A DNA stretch of 64,000 bases from positions 62,001 through 126,000 of the forward strand of contig WOGZ01000031.1 of the NCBI GenBank assembly GCA_009733775.1. The letters are read 5' to 3'. Source of the DNA: Alectoria sarmentosa. Taxonomy: Eukaryota > Ascomycota > Lecanoromycetes > Lecanorales > Parmeliaceae. Under the pieces are notes generated by a model that did no database searches, was not told the DNA's origin, and saw nothing but the letters and a program-made list of their open reading frames with translations. Below are positions 41,884 through 53,611 of the stretch, one piece after another; positions within the stretch are counted from its first letter, which is position 1; each line of letters opens with the position of its first letter. Made by a program: the position numbers and the translations under genes.

Positions 41884-43809
41884 ATGTTCTTCCAGCATAT
41901 CTCTCTCTCAGCATTGTGCGCCGCCACCCTCTTTACCCTGATATCGACCTCATCTGCTCGTCATGCTGTTCACCGACACCACCCTCGAATGCTTCTCAAA
42001 CCTGATACTCATCTAGCCATCCTTGAGCGCAGAGCAGCCGCCGGCTCAGTAGACATCCCAGCGGCTGACTTTAGTATGCTACAATCCGAATTCACTGCCT
42101 TTAGCAACTGGATGAATTCTTGGTCCAGCTCGACAGAGTCGATGCAGCAATTGAATCAAGAACTTCAGAATCACAACGGTTTTGTCAACGCGTGGTTACA
42201 ATTCGCAATGAGTGGTTCAGCTGCACCGGCACTTCCTCCAACCGTACCTGTCTCACGCCGAACAGACTCTGGATCTGTAGAGATCTCTCAGGCTCAACTG
42301 AATTTGCTCCAATCTGAAACTACCACCTTCATTTCGTGGATGGGTGCTTCGACCAACTCATCCATGGCAAATACCGATGCCATTAAGTCTCAGATCAAGA
42401 TCGAGTTCCAAGCTTACCAAGGATGGGTGACTGCTTGGCTAGCTGCTGCAACACCAAGTGGCGCTTCTGCTTCTGCAGCCCCATCTAATCCCGCTCCATC
42501 AGTATCGGCCGCGACCCCAGGCACTGGTTCTGAATCCCCGAGCTCTGCTTCTGCGCCATCACCGACCTCCACACCATTACCATCTCCTTCAAGTACTCCA
42601 GCAGCTCCATCAATGGCTCCGTCAGTGGCTCCGTCAATAGCGCCGTTAGCTCCAGCAGTTGGGCCAAGTGCTGCAGCTCCCGCAGCTACTCCCTCCTCGG
42701 CCCCATCATCAGGCGGCTCTTTCAACGCTAAGGCGAAAGACAACGTGGCTGTCTACTACGGTCAATCGCCCGCTACCAGTCAAGTCACATTGGCGAAAAT
42801 GTGCTCAGATGACTCTGTCAATATCATCATCTTAGCATTCTTAAGTGAATTCTTCAGTGCTGGCGGATTACCCACCATGGATTTTGGTCCTGCTTGTGGC
42901 GGCCAGAGCCCTCAGATGGAAGCTAAGGGCGCCACCGGCATGTTGTTGTGCGGACAAATGGCTACCGATATTGCTACCTGTCAGAGCTCCGGAAAGAAGG
43001 TTCTCCTGAGTTTAGGGGGTGCCACTGCTCAAACAGCCTTTACCGGTGATGATCAGGCAACGGCGTTTGCATCTACGCTTTGGAACCTTTTCGGTGCTGG
43101 GACGGGCTTGGACGCAGGTCTACGGCCATTTGGAAACACCACGATCGATGGTTTTGACGTTGGTAAGTTTAGTACAGATTTTATGCTAAACGAGGTGTTG
43201 TTCGTGCTAATTTTTGAGTTTATAGACAATGAGGATAAAGACCAAACAGGCTATGTCACCTTTGTCCAAGCTCTCCGCACGCAATTCGCCACGGACAAAT
43301 CCAAACAGTACTACATCAGCGCTGCGCCACAATGTCCCCTTCCTGACGCCTCCATCCCTGTGGGCGCGATGGAGCTCATGGACTTCGTCGTAAGTAATTT
43401 ACGCAACCCTTTACTTCCCAATCCATAGCTTGATTTGAGCCGCAATCGTCTTACGACTCACTCTTTGATCTTTGAAAAGTAATTACACTGACTGGAGAAC
43501 TTTTAGTGGGTTCAATTTTACAATAACGGAATTTGCAATATTGGTCAATCAGGCTTCGTCGACAGCTTCACAGCTTGGAGCAAAAACATAGCTGGGGGCC
43601 CTCAATTATACATAGGCGCCCCCGCCTGCCAGGCTTGCGCTGGCACCGGATACCTGGCTCCAGACGCAGTGACGACGGCGATTAAAAGCGCTACGGCGGC
43701 CAACGTGCCCAACATGGGTGGAGTCATGCTCTGGGATGGATCTGAGGGGATGACAAATACGGCTGGTGGCCAGAACTACAACCAGGCTGTAAAGGCGGCG
43801 CTTGGCTAA
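41884..43809 (+). CDS. Secreted GH18 (class III type) chitinase with duplicated N-terminal module
   Basis: Three exons (41884-43162, 43226-43389, 43507-43809) give 581 residues. A signal peptide (FFQHISLSALCAATLFTL...SSA) is followed by two related modules of about 65 residues (near 55-115 and 125-190), each with a LLQSExTxFxxWM segment and an xWVxAWL segment. A Ser/Ala/Pro linker (about 195-280) follows, then the GH18 domain (VAVYYGQSP, KVLLSLGGAT, catalytic DGFDVDNED, VMLWDGS). The first intron (63 nt, in frame) lies inside the catalytic DxxDxDxE motif (DGFDV/DNED); without splicing, the active site would be destroyed. It hydrolyses beta-1,4-GlcNAc chains in the wall or outside the cell. 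The modules may bind carbohydrate, which is inference. Confidence 0.93.
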
Positions 43810-44230
43810 TCTACGAATGATGAAAGATGATGAGCAGGCACTGGAGGCCTGCACTTACGACGAGCGTCTACGATTGAAACGTCTTATTCCTCTTACAGTC
43901 ATTTGCGGATACCCGTTTTCGCAATTTTCTTTTTCTTCTGTACAACTTTTGGGCTGGTTGTGGAATTTCCCTTGGTCATTTCTAGATTTATGTCGGGGCT
44001 CGAAGAGCAGATATAGCACATGCATGCATTCTGCGCATGAGGGTGGGTATGTGTCGTAGCCCCGCGAGTGCTTGTCTTTGTTTGGTCATGTTGCGCTAGT
44101 GGAAATATGCTACCATGATTAGCTACCGTTATCGTGTATAGCAGTCTTCACTTACCTCTGCATCAGATGCATCAGATGCCCCAATCGGTCTTCGCTGCTT
44201 CTTCGACGCATCGCTTATCTCTCGCCACCC
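43810..44230. other. Intergenic between chitinase and IDO
   Basis: 3' flank of the chitinase gene and distal promoter of IDO. A CATCAGATG-type direct repeat occurs near 44160. Confidence 0.35.
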
Positions 44231-44290
44231 TAAAGGCCGGAACAGAACCGGCCTCACCCCTCATACTGTGGCCGGAAAAGTTCCGGCCAA
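44231..44290 (+). promoter_or_regulatory. Two CGG-N7-CCG palindromes upstream of IDO
   Basis: AGGCCGGAACAGAACCGGCC (44235-44254) and TGGCCGGAAAAGTTCCGGCC (44269-44288) are inverted repeats with the same CGG-N7-CCG geometry, 35 bp apart and about 130-180 bp before ATG 44417. Inverted CGG triplets with fixed spacing are the classic binding sites of Zn(II)2Cys6 dimers. Confidence 0.55.
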
Positions 44291-44416
44291 CAGTACATAT
44301 ACCCAGAATCTTCCCACCTCCTCCTTCTTTCCTACACATATCCAAAAACAGAAAATTATTCTCTGGCAAAACAGTCCTAGAACGAATCATCCCACAAGAT
44401 TCAACATTTCACCGCA

Positions 44417-46078
44417 ATGGGTTCTCTTGCTGCAGCCCCGACCTTCCCTCTCCTCACCAACATCCCTACCGACGATGAAGAGTTAGCAAGACTGGCGCCT
44501 TTCACCGTTTCTCTCACAAACGGCTTCCTGCCCTTGTCTCCTCCACCTACAAAACTTCCTCCGTCCTTCTCCGCTCTCTCTTCTCTTCTCGCTCGCATGT
44601 CCATTCGCACTGCAACTGGAGAACCGGGTCTGCTTGCCACATTTGACCTGGGCGAAACGCTCTTGCGCGAACTCCCAGACCTGACGGACGAGGTCGACGA
44701 GGTGAAGGAGAATTTGAGATTGGTGGGGGCGCTATATCGAGATTACTCTTTTCTTGCGAGCGCCTATCTGCTTGAGCCGTGTCACGAGCGTCATGTCAAG
44801 GGCGAAGGGTACGGACTGGGGCGACAGAGATTGCCGGCCGTGCTCGCAAGGCCATTAGCCAGAGTAGCGGAGATGTAGGTCGACCAACTATATTTCTGGG
44901 ACTCTTCTAATCGGTGAGCAGCTCGGGTTTCAAACCCTGGATGGAATACGCCGGATCCTATGCCCTCTTCAATTACCGCCTCCAAGACCCAGCACTAGGC
45001 ATGGAGTACAGCAATCTTCGCCTCATCCGCGCCTTTGAGCACGGCCTAAATCCTTCAAGTTCGGAAGCGGGCTTCGCGCTCGTACACGTGGACATGGTCC
45101 AGAATTCCGGGCCCCTTGTCGAAGGGGCGGTCAATGCGCTGTCAGCATGCGGAGATGGCAATAGGAAGGCATTCAATGTTGGATTGGAGGGCGTGGTAGA
45201 GGCTATGGTGAAGGTCAATGGGGTTATGGACGGTAAGCAGATGTTTTTCCAGACCTTTTGGCGGATGGAGGGAGATGAAAGAGATTGACATTGTCCGTGA
45301 GGTATGTGGAAGAAAAGCAAACCCAATGATTACAACAATTTCCGTACGTTCATTTTCGGCATCACGAAACAGTCGATGTTCCCACACGGGGTAGTGTATG
45401 AAGGCGTGAGCGAAGAGGCAATATTTTTCAGAGGAGAGAGTGGTGCGACTGATAGCATGGTGAGTTCTTATGACCCCATGCGAGGGCAGGAGGAAAAGTC
45501 ACACGTAGAACAGATCCCGCTGTGCGACAACCTGCTGGAGATCAGCATGCCAGAGACACCACTCACCGAGATCCTGATCGACTTCCGCTCTTACCGCCCA
45601 AGGAATCACCGACAATTCCTTGAGTGGGTCAGGGACAGGGCTCAGAATATTGGGGTTCGGGGATACGCTATGATGGATAGGAAATCTGCAGGTAAGGCGG
45701 TGACCCAATTGTACCCGCTTCTGTACTAAGTCGTGGCTTTAGTTTTGTATCTTCATGCACTGAACCAGGTCCGCGATTTTCGATGGAGACATTGGTGCTT
45801 CACTCGCGAATACATCTTGAAGAAGACTGCCCATCCAACCGCGACTGGAGGAAGTCCCATAGTACTGGTAAGCTCCCTGAACTAGACTGACTGATGTTAC
45901 TAATGCTTGACCAAAGTGGCTCCCCAACCAGCTCTTTACCGTATACGATCAAATGTTGGAGGTTGAGTATGCCATTGATGGCTTGCCAGAATGCAGAGAC
46001 ATTATGGATCTTGTGCATTTGCAGCGCAAGACGTTGGAAAAAGAGGTTGATAAATATTGCAGTGAGCGTGGCGGTTAA
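44417..46078 (+). CDS. Indoleamine 2,3-dioxygenase (BNA2-type)
   Basis: Six exons (44417-44874, 44922-45232, 45302-45459, 45514-45691, 45743-45867, 45917-46078) give 463 residues. It is a haem enzyme opening the tryptophan indole ring to N-formylkynurenine, first step of the kynurenine route to NAD+. Family landmarks: FKPWMEYAGSYALFNYRL, EYSNLRLIRAFEHGL, GFALVHVDMVQNSGPLV, FRTFIFGITKQSMFP, FRGESGATDSM/IPLCDNLLEI, EILIDFRSYRPRNHRQFLEWV, VRDFRWRHWCFTREYIL, HPTATGGSP and WLPNQL. The 54-nt intron at 45460-45513 is in frame; without removing it, 18 foreign residues would interrupt the conserved SM/IPLCDN. It converges on the TPR/F-box/LRR gene, with an 84-bp gap. Confidence 0.95.
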
Positions 46079-46162
46079 GCTCCGTCTTTGCCTATCTTGG
46101 CAAGGCTAGACTTCAGCCGCCGATCAATGTAATCCGGCTGCAATGGTACAGATTTGTCCTCT

Positions 46163-48096
46163 TCAATGCTGCTTGATCCTTCTCCCCCCACTCAATGGAT
46201 CCGGGAAGCCGAATGCGACCTTGACACTCATTGCTCTTGCAAACTCCACAGCATCAATATTCGTAGAACGGCATCCATCAAGACACAAATGCTCCAGCTT
46301 GCCCTCAAGTCCAATGATCAAAGCCTTAACCCCAACGCCGGTGACTTTTGTGCACGCGAGGTTGAGGTTCTTGAGGCGGTGAAGGTTCTTTGCTATGAGC
46401 ATCGCTACCTCATCATCTATGTTGCATGATTTGAGTACCAAGTCCTCTATTCCTTCAAGATAACCATGCGTGATGAGCTCTTTCAAGTTGGCACTCGAAA
46501 GAGCGATGCAGCCACCAATATCCAGATGCGTCACTCTGCCCTTACTCTGTATCAGGCATGCTTGGAGATCACCCAACAATAGGGTAGACCATCCTGCCAG
46601 CGAGAGGCGAATTATCTGGGGCAAGTCAAAGTTCGCGAAGTTGACTCTTTGAGTTCGAGGGAAACAGGCGCAATTTGTCATTGAAAGCGTACGTAGAGCT
46701 GAAGGCAATTGTGGAGGCAGTGTCGCAATGAGACCAGATATGTTCAGGTGTTGAAGTTGGTGAAGATTCGAAAAATCTAATTCCTGAACCGTAAGAGTGG
46801 GTGGGACAAACCAGCCTTGGACACTCAATGTATTGATGCCGGATATCTTGATTAAAAGAGTATCTAAAGCAAGTACCGGCTTTCCATGTCTTCTGGCAAT
46901 GGGAGTGTCTAAGGTTAGCGTACGGAGTTTGGGCATATCGACCTCCCATCTTGCTGGACGGCTTTCTGCAGAACTGACGCTGTGGAATTCCGCACGCTCA
47001 AGGTTCGGACAATGGCGAAGAAGCTGGCTGGCAGTGTCACAGGATACTTGACAGGACCTGGAGATGATGAGAGTTTTGAGGTTTGATGCGCACGGAGCAG
47101 CTTCGAGAATAGAAGAGCCAATCAAGCCTCCCGGTATTCTCAAATCTTCCAACGCTTTGCAACGAGTCGCGAAGTAACGAGGTATCTTCTCTGCATTGGA
47201 TCCAAATCTATCCAGTGTCACTCGAGTAGTCGTTCCATTGCTCCGCTTGATGTATTTACGAACAGCTCCCAAAGTAACAGGCTTTTTGGCCGCGGAAAGA
47301 TCCAAATTGCTCCACAGGCTGGGCATCGAGGTCAGTAATTGCAGCCACGATTTCGAGACTCTGAGTAAGCCACTGTCAAGGATCAGCGTATGAACCTGGG
47401 ATAAACACGATCGAGACCCACACAGTATGCCTGAACTCCAGATATGTGATCGTCATCTCAACGAGTTCTAAGGGCAGAATCTGGAGAGGATCGATAGCCC
47501 TTGGCGGAGCGAGTTGACGTGCGAGCTTCTCATGCTGTCCTCGTAGCAGCTTTGGACATTGATCAGCACCACAACTTTCAGGCAAAGGCATAAAGGAGAG
47601 TATACCATGATGTTAGGGTCGCTAGAGGGCACTTTACGAGTGCCCATTTCGTAGAGGTCTAGAGCCATCTTGTGATTGGCCAGCAGCTGCAGAATTTTGC
47701 CAGTACGTAGATAACCCTAAGAAAATCAGAATTTAGCAAAGACGGAGGCACAAGGACTCCGCAATACCAAGCAATTGGCTTTATCCTGCTGAATCATCTG
47801 CCTGCCGTCGTTCAAAGCAGCTCGAAGGTTACCAAGCTTTGTATAGGTAGCAGCCCGGTTGTCAAGTACAGCGACAGGAGCCTTGGCATCCTGGCTGATT
47901 GCCTAACGATCCCGACTTTAGCAGAGATCAAGAGAAGCCATTGGTGTGTTCGTACCATGGTGAAAAACTGAAGGGCTGCTTCATACTGTTTCTGGCGATA
48001 GAGGTCCTGGCCACGCAAATGCAAGGCTGACAATGTCTCTTCATGAAGGTCCTGAGCCACATTTCGCCGCTCTCGAAGTTTTAGAGGCCCGTCCAT
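46163..48096 (-). CDS. TPR/F-box/LRR protein, Dia2/Pof3-type SCF adaptor
   Basis: Five exons (48096-47956, 47902-47768, 47716-47606, 47549-47422, 47372-46163) give 574 residues. The introns are 49-56 nt. TPR helices occupy about residues 1-130 (ALHLRGQDLYRQKQYEAALQFF, split as ALHLRGQDLYRQ and YEAALQFF; VLDNRAATYTKLGNLRAAL; GYLRTGKILQLL). The F-box is at about 153-190 (LPLELVEMTITYL, LLRVSKSWL) and leucine-rich repeats fill about 225-560 (LRTLTLDT, LKNLNLACTKVTGVGV, LEHLCLDGC). This order is that of yeast Dia2 and fission yeast Pof3. Those are SCF ubiquitin-ligase adaptors acting at replication forks and, for Dia2, in removing the CMG helicase. A nuclear role is likely by analogy. Confidence 0.88.
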
Positions 48097-50071
48097 TCTT
48101 TGGTAGGAAGGCGACTGTAGATGAATATACTGACGCGAAGTCGAGTCTCTTTGCTACGCCAAGACTTGATCGCGCTTTATGTCCGTCGGGGTTTAGTCGA
48201 ATGTTCATTTGGTACCTTACCAATAGCAGCTAGTCTGGATCTTGTGCTAGCGTCGATAGTCTTCCCAGATCCGTTCCATAACTCCCAGTCTTCCACTACT
48301 CCCGTCTGCATGTGGATTCGCAGTATAAAGATTGGCGAAATGACCTCGAGAAGAGTACTCCATCGGCTCAGTCTCTCAGACGCCATGCGCAATTGACGCC
48401 TGTCCTCGAACAATGATCCAGAGATACCGAAGTCCAAGTTGAGAAACCTATGACCTTTCCTCGTCTGTCTGTCCAGTGCTGCGCCATAAGGGTTCGTCCT
48501 GGAATTCGGCGCCCTGCAACCCTTCTCACCATTCCCATTTGCATCTCAGCCTGAGCGTGTTGTACGACGAAGTGACTGGCTCTGTTACACCAATGCAAAG
48601 CCGTTATTATGTCTACCAAGTCAATATCATTTTTCACTCATTGTGAATTTCTGTTTGTTTGATTCAAATAGCGGACAGTGGCACTTGCAAGAACGTTCCA
48701 AATACATCTAGGGTTGCTTAACGAAGTCGTTGCTGCTCGAGTAGAAGGCGGAATGCTAAAGAAATAAGCTTTTGATGCCAACTTAGCAGAAGAGTCTTAT
48801 CACGCATATCACAAGTTCGACATCCTTAATGCCATCACGTAATAAGGCCATCCTGTCTTTGAGCTTTCCTTGTCTTTCTTCTATATATTTACTCAAGCAC
48901 CAGTGGCTCTCCTCTCTTCCGAGACTTCTATTTCTTTGAAGTGGCTAAGATCAGTCACCGAGATCTTATAATTTTTCGCAGTACTAGAGTTGCTAAATTC
49001 CGTCTCATACGCAGCGCAGACGGATAAGTCAAAGCCTGTTCGAAATCGTTTTCAGATCCAGTGAATCAATGCTTAAGAAGCTTCCGCCTTCTGCCGATGA
49101 GCGAAAGCCACCGAAAAGCAGTCGGGCCAATTGCAAAACCGATCATCAGCCTAGCTACATGCCGTCTTATACAGAAGATCCATCCGTTGGCTGCGACGCC
49201 ATATAGTTAGCGTTTGATCTCTTCATTTCCAATGCAGCCTCAACCGCTCCATGCAATCACCACTGGTCAGGAATCCCAGACCAACCTCGTCCGCAATTAT
49301 GAAGGCAATCTTCATCATTTTCTTTGCCGCGATGGCTGCTCCCGGCCTGTCGACGAAAATAAGTCACTCGTCCAGACATCAGTCCTCCAGTACATCCTCC
49401 TTATTTAGCACGTCGTCATTTTTCAGCTGATCATCCATTTTAGTCACCTGCACCACTTCCAGCGCACCAAGCTCCCCAATCAAACATGTACATCTCAGGC
49501 CGGTCAGTGGTAGTACCATGACCTATTTGGCCCAAATCGGAGAAATCAAACACCCAGATATAGCAGCTCCTGCGTACCTGGCTGGATATGCATCTGCCGC
49601 TGCAGACTCGCCGCAAACCTGTTGGACGTTCGCTCAAGGGCATATTGAAGGCTTAGGTGTGGGGTTCTGCTTGGAGAAAGCGGCCGTATAGGATGGATTA
49701 GCATTGGCATCAGGGCTTGGGTGAGTGTGGCACAGGGACTAAAGCAATAGGAGGAGATTTACCTGTTACCGGACAAGCTCTTTGGGGAAACTTTGGCACA
49801 CAGGTTTAAGAGAGAGGAAAACGTTGAGCTGGTACTGAAATGCTTCTTATTCTGACAAGCGAGGGCCACGATCAAATCTCACGTATTCCATCATTGATTG
49901 CAATTATACGCTAAGTCTAAGGAAAAATCTGACCAAAATATCCAAGTCTTCGCGAGCCCAACGATTCGGGTCTCCGAAGACTCGCTCGCCCTTGCTGGGC
50001 CTTGCGACTAGCTTATCGCTATACGGCAACCCACAACCCAATTAATCGATGAGCAGGAAAGGAAAAGTATC
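48097..50071. other. 2-kb intergenic, no supported gene
   Basis: Promoter of the Dia2/Pof3-like gene and flank of the P450 relic. A short plus frame at about 49518-49690 (MTYLAQIGEIKHPDI...) looks coding-like, but has no recognisable family or partner exons. Confidence 0.35.
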
Positions 50072-50952
50072 TTAATCAGACGTCAGTACCACATCGATCG
50101 GTTCCTTCTCCTAACCGGGAAACGTTTTGAGGTTCACAGAACCAAACTCGACGAGCCTACAGGGAGACCTACTTTACTTATATTGAATTTCCAAATCACT
50201 CAAGCGAGGATCAAGCGCAGCTCCGTCCAAGCGAGGTTCTGGCCAATACGATTGCGAGCTCCAACTCCGAAGGGATGAAGAACTTTTGCTTTTCATTGTC
50301 AGTTTCAGATGGTGAAGAAAAGTCGGAAATGATAGGGCCACACATTAGTTGACTTTTCTTAGAATTATACCGATACTTCACTATGCAGATGATCTAGATA
50401 CTCAATCTTTCCGGTAACCACTGCCAACACCTGTATCACCACTGGGAGGTACATCGCTTCGGAAGCCATTAGTGACTGATGGGTAGAAGTTGGATCCTTG
50501 AACAATAGCATGGTAATATAAAACCCCGCCAGAGGTAAGGGGGATTGCTTCTTTAAAAACTGGCGAATCTTCTCGACAGGTTTCGCCATCGTATCAGGAT
50601 TCTTGAATAGTATGCTGGTGACCCCCAATGAAGTTGACGCTATTGTCTCAGTATCAGTGACAATCATGATACCCGTATTGGACGTCTCCAAAATTTCTAT
50701 CGTCATCCCAGTCTTGTCGCTCTTATTCAGAACTTCGGAGAGAAAGTCCGGCCTATCGACTTTGAGATACAACTTGTGGCGAACTTTTACATCAGTGACT
50801 TGATCCTGAAGGGAAAGTAGTGATACAGCATCGAAGACATTCCTACGCGATTTGAGGACGAGGTGCGTAAAACCGCTGATATCCTCCGATGCTGGCCGCA
50901 CTTTTGTGGGGGCAACACTTTCGCAGACAGCGAGTTGAAATTGACTCTGCAC
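50072..50952 (-). pseudogene. Cytochrome P450 pseudogene (C-terminal half)
   Basis: A P450 is readable in pieces across frames. The I-helix region is intact in frame (DRPDFLSEVL, TGMTIEILETSNTGIMIV, TDTETIAS, LFKNPDTMAKPVEKIR). The next part continues in another frame (FKEAIPLTSG, VQGSNFYPSVTNGFRSDVPPSG), where the ExxR residues are gone. The haem loop reads FGVGARNRIGQNLAWTELRL, with Arg (codon 50250-50248) where the haem-ligating Cys belongs. A TGA at 50202-50200 and a TAG at 50113-50111 interrupt the end (KTFPG*EKEPIDVVLT), with a frameshift between them. It lacks an ATG and the N-terminal half. It cannot make a working P450. Confidence 0.85.
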
Positions 50953-51461
50953 GCTCTATGGAGTACAGTATGAAGTAATGCACTCGTGCTATGGACAAAG
51001 TACGGTAAGAGAGTGGAGCGGAATGGTTTCCGGCCACCACACCGTTACAGCTCATCAGCACATAGCTACCGTACCTACCCAGTCGTAAGGCTACTCGGAA
51101 TTTGAGGTACACAATACACGCATCTGAATATCTCTACATGATAATGGTCTTTTAGCACGACGCTTCTTAGCCTCCTTTCTCGCAGTCCACGGCCAGGGCG
51201 CTTAATTACGTGATACCTCCGCAAGATTCATTGTATGGCGTTCATCTCCTTCGACGGTGACCATGATATCATTTGTCTTAAATCGTAGCAGAAAAGCAGT
51301 GGATGATGGAAAAGAATAAATCTTCATAGCCTCGGACATAAAATGAACACTTGCTTTATCCCCGCCCTACTGTCCACCAAATATGCGCCTAGAATCCTAA
51401 TACATACGCTTACACAAGTACCCACCCTCAAAAGTTCGGTTTGACTGGCGGGAATGTCACC
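50953..51461. other. Intergenic upstream of CTNNBL1
   Basis: No gene seen. It may include eroded sequence of the P450 N-terminal half, but nothing recognisable remains. Confidence 0.35.
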
Positions 51462-53491
51462 ATGTCCTCGCTTGATGAGTTGTTCAAGGTACGTTATAAC
51501 AGAGAATGACAGTATCACAGCTCAAATGTTCAATCTCTTTAGAAACCCTCAGCACCTAGCAACAAACGAAAGCTAGAGATCAATGGACGAGATGCAGGTG
51601 AGTCTTCGCTTGCGCTTCTCACAAATTGATCTAATCTTGCGTAGACACAGTTTACAAAGCGACAAAGATAAGCGCAAATGGAGATGTCAAGACCAATGGG
51701 AGAGCAACAGCGGAGGACGAGGTTGAAGACGATGACGACGTAGCCGCAGGCCCCGAACTTCCAGCAGATGAAGAAGAGCAGCTGCCTGATGATGACGATG
51801 ACGAAGGCCGGTTTTTTGGGGGCGGCCTTACAAAAGATACCGCGGATGTGATGGACTTCATTGACGAGCAGGACAATGACGAGACCGTACGCTTAGACGC
51901 CCGTTCGGACTATTTAGAAGGAAGGCTGATGGAAATCTTGACAGAAGCCCGAGAAGGTCGACATAGCCTGGTTGCGAAAGCTCGCCCTGAACTTCGAGAA
52001 GAGGATATCCAAGAACACAGAGCTACGAGCAAAGTTCGAAGACAAGCCGGAAAAGTACGCAAGGCCTATACATATCCTGGTGAGCCTATTCTGACAATTT
52101 TTTCCAGGTTCATGGGCTCAGAAGCAGATCTAGACGCGGACATCAAATCGCTCTCCATCCTTTCCGAACATCCCGAGCTCTACGAAGAATTTGCGAAGCT
52201 CGGCTGCGTCTCGTCTCTCGTCTCCTTACTATCTCACGACAACACAGACATCGCCATTGATGCAATCGAAATCATCAACGAGCTTATAGACGAAGATGTT
52301 GAAGCAGAGCGAGAGCAATGGGACGCACTAGTCGATGCGATGCTGGAAGCCGATCTCCTGAATCTCCTATACGAGAACATATCGCGTTTAGACGAGGATT
52401 TGGAATCTGACCGCGCAGGCATATACCACGTCCTCAGTGTCCTCGAGAGCCTCTCGTACCGCCCCTCAATTGCCGCTACCCTCGGTCAGAAAACTCAGCT
52501 CCTGCCCTGGCTCCTCTCCAGGATCCGCAGACCAGAACCCACCATCTCGCAAAACAAACAGTATGCCGCCGAAATTCTCGCTATTCTTCTCCAATCATCA
52601 TCCGAAAATTGCACCAAAATAATCTCCCTTGACGGCATAGATGCAATCTTACAACTACTAAGCCCCTACCGCAAGCGCGATCCTGCGAAAGGCACTGAAG
52701 AGGAAGAATATATGGCCAATATTTTCGACTGTATAACTTGTCTCGTCGACCCCACTGTCGGCAAAGCAAAGGTTATAGAAGCAGAAGGCATCGAGCTCTG
52801 CCTCATCATGTTACGAGAAGGTAAAACGAGCAAGCCACGCGCCCTACGAATTTTCGATCATGCGCTGGGAGGACCAGCGGGTACTTCATGCTGTGAGAAG
52901 CTTGTGGAAGTGGCTGGTTTGAAACCAACATTTGCACTGTTCATGAAGATACAGGACAAACAAACCACGGAACATTTGCTTGGGATATTAGCGTCTATGT
53001 TACGCTCGCTTCCTGCCAACGAAGCTCCAAGGATACGTCTGCTTGCCAAATTTGTAGAGAAAGACTACCAGGCTTGTGGTCGTCTAGTTGAGCTCAGGCG
53101 GGAGTATGCATCAAAGGTGGCAGTGATTGACGAAGAGATTAGGCGGAAGAGAGCAAAGCTTGATGCTGAGGAGTCGGAGGCAAGAGCTGATGAGTGGTTC
53201 GACAGACGGCTAGATGCTGGGCTATATGTTTTGCACACAGTCGATGTCATTCTGGCATGGCTGATAGCGGAAGACGATGGAGCGAGGCGGAAAATTCTAG
53301 CTCTGGCTAATGGAGAAGATACCTTAGAAGATATAAGGGCTACGTTACAAGGTCGGTCCTTCGTGTCGTTCGAAGGTGGATGAATGCTGATAAAAGTCGC
53401 AGAACAAGTCGACACCATGCGCGCAAATCCCGAGGACCAGGATCCAATGCAGGAGGATATGCTCAGCACACTCATAAAACATTTGATCTAA
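51462..53491 (+). CDS. Beta-catenin-like protein 1 (CTNNBL1), spliceosome-associated
   Basis: Four exons (51462-51488, 51543-51597, 51645-53351, 53403-53491) give 625 residues. The first exon is only 27 nt (MSSLDELFK). An acidic stretch (EDEVEDDDDVAAG...PDDDDDEGRFFGGGL) is followed by VMDFIDEQ and LDARSDYLEGRLMEILTEAREG. An armadillo-type helical array then holds the CTNNBL1 landmarks ADLDADIKSLSILSEHPELY, HDNTDIAIDAIEIINELIDED, FDCITCLVD, RALRIFDHALGG and EHLLGILASMLRSLP. The end is Glu/Arg-rich (LVELRREY...EIRRKRAK). CTNNBL1 associates with the Prp19/CDC5L complex in animals; the fungal function is less known. It is about 60 residues longer than the human protein. Confidence 0.93.
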
Positions 53492-53611
53492 CCTTAATCA
53501 TACACACCTTGGCGTCATGTACCCAAAATGCACCATCAACACGTGCCAAACACCTGTAACAGGGTATCTCCAGCGCCAATATGCAATCACTAATCAATGC
53601 GCAAATGCCTG

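Noticed and set aside
49518..49690. Short plus frame MTYLAQIGEIKHPDIAAP...
   Set aside because: Coding-like residues, but only 57 codons, no partner exons and no known family.
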